Origin: Thermoplasmata archaeon
GTDB taxonomy: Archaea > Thermoplasmatota > Thermoplasmata > Thermoplasmatales > Thermoplasmataceae
Length of the DNA: 33,921 nucleotides
Direction of reading: 5' to 3'
NCBI GenBank assembly: GCA_021792595.1
Contig: JAJYUI010000006.1
Location: forward strand, 1-33,921
The translations under genes were made by a program, and so were the position numbers. The notes below the pieces were generated by a model. It was not told the origin of the DNA and did no database searches. It saw only the letters and a list, made by a program, of their open reading frames with translations. Shown here one piece after another: positions 29,460-33,921 of the stretch. Positions within the stretch are counted from its first letter, which is position 1; each line of letters begins with the position of its first letter.

Positions 29460-31424
29460 TCACCAGATGTCGATCTTCTGGTGTCCCTCTTTTCCTGCAG
29501 CGTTAAACGCCTTCTCGAAATCAGGATGGTTGTAAACAGGGACAGCCCCCCTGAAATTGCTCGGCGAGTGTGGATCGACTGTAACCAGCATCCTGATCTG
29601 CTCTTCCCTCACGTTCTCCTTCCAGCACTGTGCCCAAGAAATGAAGAAGCGCTGCTCCGGTGTGAGCCCATCAATGTTCTTTCTCAGGTCGGGATGACGC
29701 TGAAGACGTCTCTGCAGGGCTTCGAATGCAATACTGACGCCACCAAAGTCTGCTATGTTCTCCCCCAGCGTAAGTTCGCCGTTCACATTAAGGCCGGGGA
29801 GAGCCTCAAGGGAACTGTAGAGTTTCACTACCTTGTCTGCCCGTTCCATGAAGTTCTTCTCGTCTTCCTCGCTCCACCAGTTCTGCAGGTTTCCGTTCTG
29901 GTCATACCTCCTTCCCTGGTCGTCGTACCCGTGTGTAATCTCATGAGATATAACGCCGCCGATGGCCCCGTAGTTCACGGCGTCGTCCATGGCAACGTCG
30001 AAGAACGGGGGCTGCAGGATCCCCGCAGGGAACACTATCTCATTCTCTGTGGGATTGAAGTATGCGTTGACTGTCGGCGGAGACATGTACCACTCATTCC
30101 TGTCAACCTGCCCGCCTACCCTCTTCATCTGCCTGTTGACCTCGAATGCAGACGACCTGAGCACGTTTCCAAAGTAATCCTCCTCCGATATCCGTATGGA
30201 GGAGTAGTCGCGGAACCTGTCCGGATGCCCGATCTTGGTCCTGAATCTCCCGAACTTGGCAAGGGCAAGTTCCCTTGTTGCTTCTGACATCCATGGGAGT
30301 TTCTTCAGTCTCTCCACGAACACTTCCCTTATGTCGTCGACCATTGTTGCCATTCTCCGCCTGGCTTCCGGACCGAAGTTCTCCTCTACGTAGATCTTGC
30401 CCAGTGCCTCACCCACGGATGAGTCTATCACCCTCACTGCCCTCTTCCATCTTGGTTCCGGCTGCTTCTGCCCGCGGATCTTCCTGTTGAACATGTCGAA
30501 ATGTTCCATTTCCACCTCCTCATGGAGGAATGGTGAGGCCATGTTCACCAGTTGCCACTTGAGATAGGTCTTCAGGTCAGCCAGTGGCCTTTCAGAGATG
30601 AAACTTGATAGAAAGCTGAAGAATTCGGGTTGCCCGACAACAACATAATCTGTCTCCGGAACTCCCATCCCAGCGAGGTATGCGACAAGCCTTAGTCCCG
30701 GATATTTCTCTTCAAGTTCTTTCACCGTAACCCTGTTGTAGTTCTTTTCCGCGTCCCTGAGTTCAGCTCTTGACCTGCTTGCCCTCGCGAACTCAAGCTC
30801 CATGGAATAAACTGTTTCCTCAACGTTGCCTTCTGCAGAGATACCAGTCAGGCGTGACATGGTTTCCAGGTGCTTCCTGTAGTGACCCCTGATTTCCGAG
30901 AATCTATCGGAAAGGTAATAGTCCCTGTCCGGAAGGGTCAGGCCGCCCTGCCATAGGTAAAGGGCATAGATGCTGCTCTCTTTCTCGTCATTGCTTGAGT
31001 ACGTGCTGAAGAAAGGGAAAATCCCAAGGGAATGAAATCTCACGATCAATCTGCCGAGGCTCTCGGCATCGTTGACCCTATCCACTTCGTCCAGAAGTGG
31101 CTGTATTGGATCCAGCCTGAGTTCCTCAAGCCGTTCTGTATTCAGTGCGGAACCGTAGAATGCCCCGAGGAAACTCCTCAGTGGGTCCGATGGCTCTTTC
31201 CTGCATTTCTCCAGGATTCCCTTCAGTATCTCCTGGTTCCTCTCAAGCAGCAACGTGAATGAACCCCAGGAGGTCTTGTCCTCAGGTATGGGGTTGCTCT
31301 TCAGCCATGTTCCTGCTGCATAATGGTAAAAGTCAGTCATCGGATCAATGGTTTTGTCCATGTGGTAAACTGAAAAACCTGGATAATCTGTCTTCCTTTC
31401 CGGCTGCTTCTCGTTCGCGCTCAT
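29460..31424 (-). CDS. M13-family zinc metallopeptidase (neprilysin/PepO-like)
   Basis: The zinc site is HEITH (H494, E495, H498) with the downstream ENIADFGG motif (E555), and NAYFNPTENEIVFPAGILQPPFFD (around 453-476) is the M13 substrate-binding segment. The N-terminal helical domain (DPMTDFYHYAAGTWLKSNPIPEDK) is also typical. Length 654 fits. M13 enzymes cut peptides of limited size. Most known members are secreted or membrane-anchored, but no signal peptide or membrane helix is visible here, so it is probably cytoplasmic. The ATG at 31424 lies about 25 nt from the TATA-like TTTTTATC, and GAGG is also close, so initiation could be of either type. Confidence 0.95.
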   Translation of the reverse strand: MSANEKQPERKTDYPGFSVYHMDKTIDPMTDFYHYAAGTWLKSNPIPEDKTSWGSFTLLLERNQEILKGILEKCRKEPSDPLRSFLGAFYGSALNTERLEELRLDPIQPLLDEVDRVNDAESLGRLIVRFHSLGIFPFFSTYSSNDEKESSIYALYLWQGGLTLPDRDYYLSDRFSEIRGHYRKHLETMSRLTGISAEGNVEETVYSMELEFARASRSRAELRDAEKNYNRVTVKELEEKYPGLRLVAYLAGMGVPETDYVVVGQPEFFSFLSSFISERPLADLKTYLKWQLVNMASPFLHEEVEMEHFDMFNRKIRGQKQPEPRWKRAVRVIDSSVGEALGKIYVEENFGPEARRRMATMVDDIREVFVERLKKLPWMSEATRELALAKFGRFRTKIGHPDRFRDYSSIRISEEDYFGNVLRSSAFEVNRQMKRVGGQVDRNEWYMSPPTVNAYFNPTENEIVFPAGILQPPFFDVAMDDAVNYGAIGGVISHEITHGYDDQGRRYDQNGNLQNWWSEEDEKNFMERADKVVKLYSSLEALPGLNVNGELTLGENIADFGGVSIAFEALQRRLQRHPDLRKNIDGLTPEQRFFISWAQCWKENVREEQIRMLVTVDPHSPSNFRGAVPVYNHPDFEKAFNAAGKEGHQKIDIW

Positions 31425-31444
31425 TGCCTCATGCAGTACTACCT

Positions 31445-31452
31445 GATAAAAA
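31445..31452 (-). promoter_or_regulatory. TATA box of the M13 peptidase gene
   Basis: TTTTTATC on the minus strand is centred about 25 nt before the ATG at 31424, in the short gap after the acdB stop. Confidence 0.45.
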
Positions 31453-31464
31453 CAGTTTTCCGGA

Positions 31465-32121
31465 TTATCGGCTCTGCCTCTTGATCAGCTTTGCGTCCAG
31501 CACCGTGATCCTGTGCCCGTCAATCCTGATTGGGTTGAGGTCAAGTTGGGAAAGGTAGTCGCCCATCGCACCGGCAAGGCCAGAAACCCTCAGGAGGAAC
31601 TTGGCGAGTGCTGCCTTGTCAATGCCAAGGCCCCTGAATCCATTGACAAACTTCGAGAGGGATACCTCTCCAATCATTTCCAGTGCATCAGTTTCGTCAA
31701 TAGGTATGAGCCTGAATGTAACGTCCTGAAACAGTTCCGTGTAAATCCCTCCGGAGCCAAGCATGATCGAAAGCCCGAAGTTGCGGTCCCTTGATACCCC
31801 AACGATGCCTTCAATTCCTCCGTTGATCATTTCCTCGATCATTATCTCCGAGTCGGGGAATCTTTCCTTCATGATTCTGAATTTATCCTCCAGTTCCCCT
31901 CTGCCCTGGATTCCAACCATCACGCCGCCCGCTTCGGTCTTGTGCAGTATTTCCGCTGATGACACTTTAAGAACCAGTGGGTAGGACAGACCCAGATTAC
32001 CGGGCAGTTCTGTACAGACTACACCTTCCGGCACGGTGATACCTATGCTCCTGAGAGCTGTCTTCAGCGCAAACTCAGTCACCGGTCTCTCTCGTAAGGA
32101 TTCCGCGATTTCCCTGAACAA
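31465..32121 (-). CDS. acdB: Acetyl-CoA synthetase (ADP-forming), beta subunit
   Basis: This ATP-grasp subunit completes the conversion of acyl-CoA, ADP and phosphate to acid, ATP and CoA. Visible segments are LVLKVSSAEILHKTEAGGVMVGI with H60, the second phosphohistidine relay residue of the family, EIMIEEMINGGIEGIVGVSRDRNFG, IMLGSGGIYTELFQDVTFRL and LDLNPIRI. The length of 218 is near the usual 230. The start is TTG at 32119-32121, only 4 nt after the acdA stop, with AGGAGG about 10 nt upstream inside acdA; no better codon is nearby. It is co-transcribed and translationally coupled with acdA. Confidence 0.94.
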   Translation of the reverse strand: MFREIAESLRERPVTEFALKTALRSIGITVPEGVVCTELPGNLGLSYPLVLKVSSAEILHKTEAGGVMVGIQGRGELEDKFRIMKERFPDSEIMIEEMINGGIEGIVGVSRDRNFGLSIMLGSGGIYTELFQDVTFRLIPIDETDALEMIGEVSLSKFVNGFRGLGIDKAALAKFLLRVSGLAGAMGDYLSQLDLNPIRIDGHRITVLDAKLIKRQSR

Positions 32122-32125
32122 CTAA

Positions 32126-33502
32126 CTATCGCCTCCTGTAGCATCCGTAATCATGAAGCACCTTCACTGCCTTCACCGTTCTCTCTATTGAAGGGAAGGC
32201 CGGGATTTTCATCTTCTCGAATTCGATGAGCAGTTTCTTCCCGAGTTTCGAACCGATCACCCCAACGACTATAGGCTTGGTTCTCGAATGCTTGGAAATG
32301 ATGTCGACTATTCCGGTATCCATCTTTGGGGTCTGTGGAAGTGCATATGTTATGATGGCATCCACGGCTTCGTCCTCGCTGAGTATCCCCAGGACGCTGT
32401 CATAGCTTGCCACTGACCCGTCGGCAGTGAGATCGATCGGGTTCTCAACCGATCCGAACGAAACTATCTCCTTCCTGATCCTGTCCTTGGTGGTCTCTGA
32501 AAGTTTCGCCAGCCTCATGCCTATTCCCCTTGCCTCTGAGGAAACGTAATCCGCGGTTATGACGCCCACTCCGCCGGCAGTGGTGAGGATGGCAACGCCA
32601 GTGCCGGTGAAAGGCATCCCATGTGCAAGAGTGCGTGCATAGTCAAGAAGTTCTATCTCGTTGTATGCCCTGATCGCTCCTGCCTGCCTGAGCATGCCGT
32701 TGACTATTCTGTCGTCTGATGCCATGGCCCCTGTGTGGAGGGAAGCTGCTTTGGCTGAGGCAGAGCTCCTTCCTGATTTCAGGACCACCACTGGCTTTAT
32801 GGCATTCACTTCTTTCAGCGTCCTGTAAAATTCTCGTCCGTCCCTAAGGCTCTCGACATACACTGCAATGCTCCTGGTCCTATCGTCTGTCGAAAGGTAC
32901 TGCAAGAGTTCCGTTTCCTCCAGATCAAGCCTGTTTCCAAGATTGATGAAGGCCGAGATCCCAATCCCGTATTCAGAAATGGAGTCCATTGTGAGCAGCC
33001 CAAGGGCACCGCTCTGAGATATGAAGGCGATTTCCCCTGCAGGGGGAAAGGAGACCCTGTCAGGCGGGGTCAATGCCATGTTTACCCTGCTGTGGGGAAA
33101 ATATACACCGACTGTGTTGGGCCCGATAACCCTTGTTCTGGTTCCCGATATGATTTTACCGATCCTCTTCTCCAGTTCCCTGCCTTCACTCCCGGTCTCC
33201 GAAAATCCTCCAGGTATTATGACAACATAAGGAACTTGAAGCTTCACACATGCTTCGATCTCTTGAATCACCGATGCAGCCGGGAGTGAAACAACGACAA
33301 GGTCTATCTGTTCTCCGATCTGGTCAAGGCTCCCCTTTGCGGGAATTCCGAGTATGTCTCCAGACCTAGGGTTAACAGGGTAAATCTTCCCCCTGTAGCC
33401 GGATTCCACAAGATTCTTCAGAACGGCATACCCAATCTTCATCTGGTTTGAACTGGCCCCAACTATAGCTACGCTTCCCGGATTGAAAAGGTCCTCTAAC
33501 AA
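32126..33502 (-). CDS. acdA: Acetyl-CoA synthetase (ADP-forming), alpha subunit
   Basis: The CoA-binding and ligase subunit makes acyl phosphate on the enzyme and passes it to a histidine. The CoA-binding domain has NPGSVAIVGASSNQMKIGYAVLKNL and IYPVNPRSGDILG. Then come VIGPNTVGVYFP and FISQSGALGLLTMD, and the phosphohistidine H256 in SLHTGAMA. ILTTAGGVGVITADYV closes the ligase part. At 458 residues it matches archaeal alpha subunits, which are separate from beta as here. The start is TTG at 33500-33502, about 26 nt from AATTATAA (33525-33532), so it is probably leaderless. The pair yields ATP and acetate from acetyl-CoA, or acts on other acyl-CoAs. Confidence 0.95.
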   Translation of the reverse strand: MLEDLFNPGSVAIVGASSNQMKIGYAVLKNLVESGYRGKIYPVNPRSGDILGIPAKGSLDQIGEQIDLVVVSLPAASVIQEIEACVKLQVPYVVIIPGGFSETGSEGRELEKRIGKIISGTRTRVIGPNTVGVYFPHSRVNMALTPPDRVSFPPAGEIAFISQSGALGLLTMDSISEYGIGISAFINLGNRLDLEETELLQYLSTDDRTRSIAVYVESLRDGREFYRTLKEVNAIKPVVVLKSGRSSASAKAASLHTGAMASDDRIVNGMLRQAGAIRAYNEIELLDYARTLAHGMPFTGTGVAILTTAGGVGVITADYVSSEARGIGMRLAKLSETTKDRIRKEIVSFGSVENPIDLTADGSVASYDSVLGILSEDEAVDAIITYALPQTPKMDTGIVDIISKHSRTKPIVVGVIGSKLGKKLLIEFEKMKIPAFPSIERTVKAVKVLHDYGCYRRR

Positions 33503-33524
33503 GTGAATCGGATCGTGCCTGAAG

Positions 33525-33532
33525 TTATAATT
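33525..33532 (-). promoter_or_regulatory. TATA box of acdAB
   Basis: AATTATAA on the minus strand lies about 26 nt upstream of the TTG start at 33502, supporting that unusual start codon. Confidence 0.55.
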
Positions 33533-33569
33533 TTTTCATAGAAGATGAAGATAAGAACCGTGAGCAACC

Positions 33570-33779
33570 TCACGGATTCTGGTACATGGACTGGACTTTC
33601 ACCCTATTGCCCTCTGAGTCATAGATGAATATCCCGTCCTTCTCATCAAGGGTCTGCTTGTGATGCCCATCGCAGTATGGCTTGTCCTCGGAAAGACCGC
33701 AGGCACAGATGTGCTTCTCCTCCTCTCCGACCTTGATCGAATATGGCCTGTTTCTCTCGTGCAAAACTATCCTCGACAT
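33570..33779 (-). CDS. CDGSH-type iron-sulfur protein
   Basis: The 69-residue protein has the 2Fe-2S-binding motif CACGLSEDKPYCDGHH, with C25, C27, C36 and H40 as ligands; the serine of CDGSH is His39. Single-domain CDGSH proteins (mitoNEET-like) hold a redox-active, labile cluster and serve electron transfer or cluster handling. Unlike mitoNEET it has no membrane anchor. The start at 33779 (MSRIVLHERNRPYSIKVG) fits. It is upstream of acdA on the same strand with a 67-nt gap and a separate acdA TATA box, so it is probably its own unit. It diverges from the ribosomal operon. Confidence 0.93.
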   Translation of the reverse strand: MSRIVLHERNRPYSIKVGEEEKHICACGLSEDKPYCDGHHKQTLDEKDGIFIYDSEGNRVKVQSMYQNP

Positions 33780-33862
33780 GTGTATCCCATAAAAATGTGG
33801 ATTTGGTATTACTGCTCTTTGGAATGATTAATGCCTATAATGACTAGTATTCTATAATAATG

Positions 33863-33870
33863 TTTATATC
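33863..33870 (+). promoter_or_regulatory. TATA box of the ribosomal-protein gene
   Basis: TTTATATC is centred about 25 nt before the ATG at 33892, giving a leaderless start for the gene at the window edge. Confidence 0.55.
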
Positions 33871-33891
33871 CAATCTGCGTTTACAGTTATC

Positions 33892-33921
33892 ATGGCTGCC
33901 GGGAAGCCCAGGCACGGGTCC
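33892..33921 (+). CDS. Start of a gene, probably ribosomal protein uL3
   Basis: Only ten codons are visible (MAAGKPRHGS). Archaeal uL3 proteins begin with a short basic tail containing RPRRGS or similar, and uL3 heads the large ribosomal operon in archaea. A strong TATA box at the leaderless distance fits a highly expressed gene. The peptide is too short to be sure. Confidence 0.5.
   Translation, partial: MAAGKPRHGS

Noticed and set aside
29239-29463. Minus-strand 74-codon frame overlapping the M13 stop as GTGA
   Set aside because: The overlap suggests coupling, but the peptide resembles no family and spans two inverted repeats and a T run.
1-33921. CRISPR arrays, toxin-antitoxin pairs, prophage or defence islands
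   Set aside because: No spaced direct repeats, cas genes, paired small toxin genes, integrases of phage type or defence-system domains were recognised on either strand.

Overview
The window looks like chromosomal DNA of a Thermoplasmatales-type euryarchaeon (Thermoplasma relatives). It encodes a group II chaperonin (thermosome), an archaeal Taw1 wyosine enzyme, the archaeal two-subunit ADP-forming acetyl-CoA synthetase, a TrmB-type regulator, a DUF6015-like protein and, at the right edge, what looks like the first codons of archaeal ribosomal protein uL3. Arginine is mostly AGG/AGA. Many genes have an A/T-rich TATA box about 22-28 nt before the start codon and no Shine-Dalgarno motif, which is the leaderless-transcript pattern of this order. 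The species cannot be named from the sequence alone.

Left part (1-4700): a truncated DUF6015-like gene, a DUF72 (YecE) protein, an HxlR regulator divergent from a YceI lipocalin-like protein, dihydropteroate synthase (folP), and an acyl-CoA dehydrogenase whose stop codon directly abuts that of folP. An IS3-family insertion sequence (about 4703-6068, orfA/orfB with a D-D35-E transposase) sits just upstream of the acyl-CoA dehydrogenase promoter.

Middle (6088-16640): taw1, an unknown His/Glu-rich protein, the thermosome with a palindrome in its promoter, about 500 nt of gene-poor DNA, a metallo-beta-lactamase-like protein that has lost its metal motif, and an ArsR/MarR-type regulator. The regulator is separated by a perfect 12-bp-arm inverted repeat from a divergent bactofilin-like beta-solenoid protein. 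An MFS permease, a glyoxalase II-like hydrolase, DUF1805 and a K+-independent-type membrane pyrophosphatase follow.

Right part (16842-33921): a heptose-kinase-like GHMP kinase, an overlapping ubiD-ubiA pair (quinone synthesis type), pyruvate phosphate dikinase, an alpha/beta hydrolase overlapping a nitrilase tail-to-tail, a thioesterase-coaBC-nitrilase operon, a TrmB regulator, endonuclease IV overlapping a DUF1015 gene, tRNA-Thr(CGT) starting one base after the DUF1015 stop, an M13 metallopeptidase, acdA-acdB, a CDGSH iron-sulfur protein and the uL3 start.

Most of the window is ordinary housekeeping and central metabolism: acetate/ATP from acetyl-CoA, PEP from pyruvate, CoA and folate synthesis, PPi-driven ion pumping, quinone prenylation. 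No CRISPR array, toxin-antitoxin pair or obvious defence system was found. The most unusual items are the repeat-built solenoid protein with its operator, the IS3 element carrying both a slippery A8 tract and a start/stop overlap, the mRNA-tRNA junction, and the unknown protein at 7127-7744.
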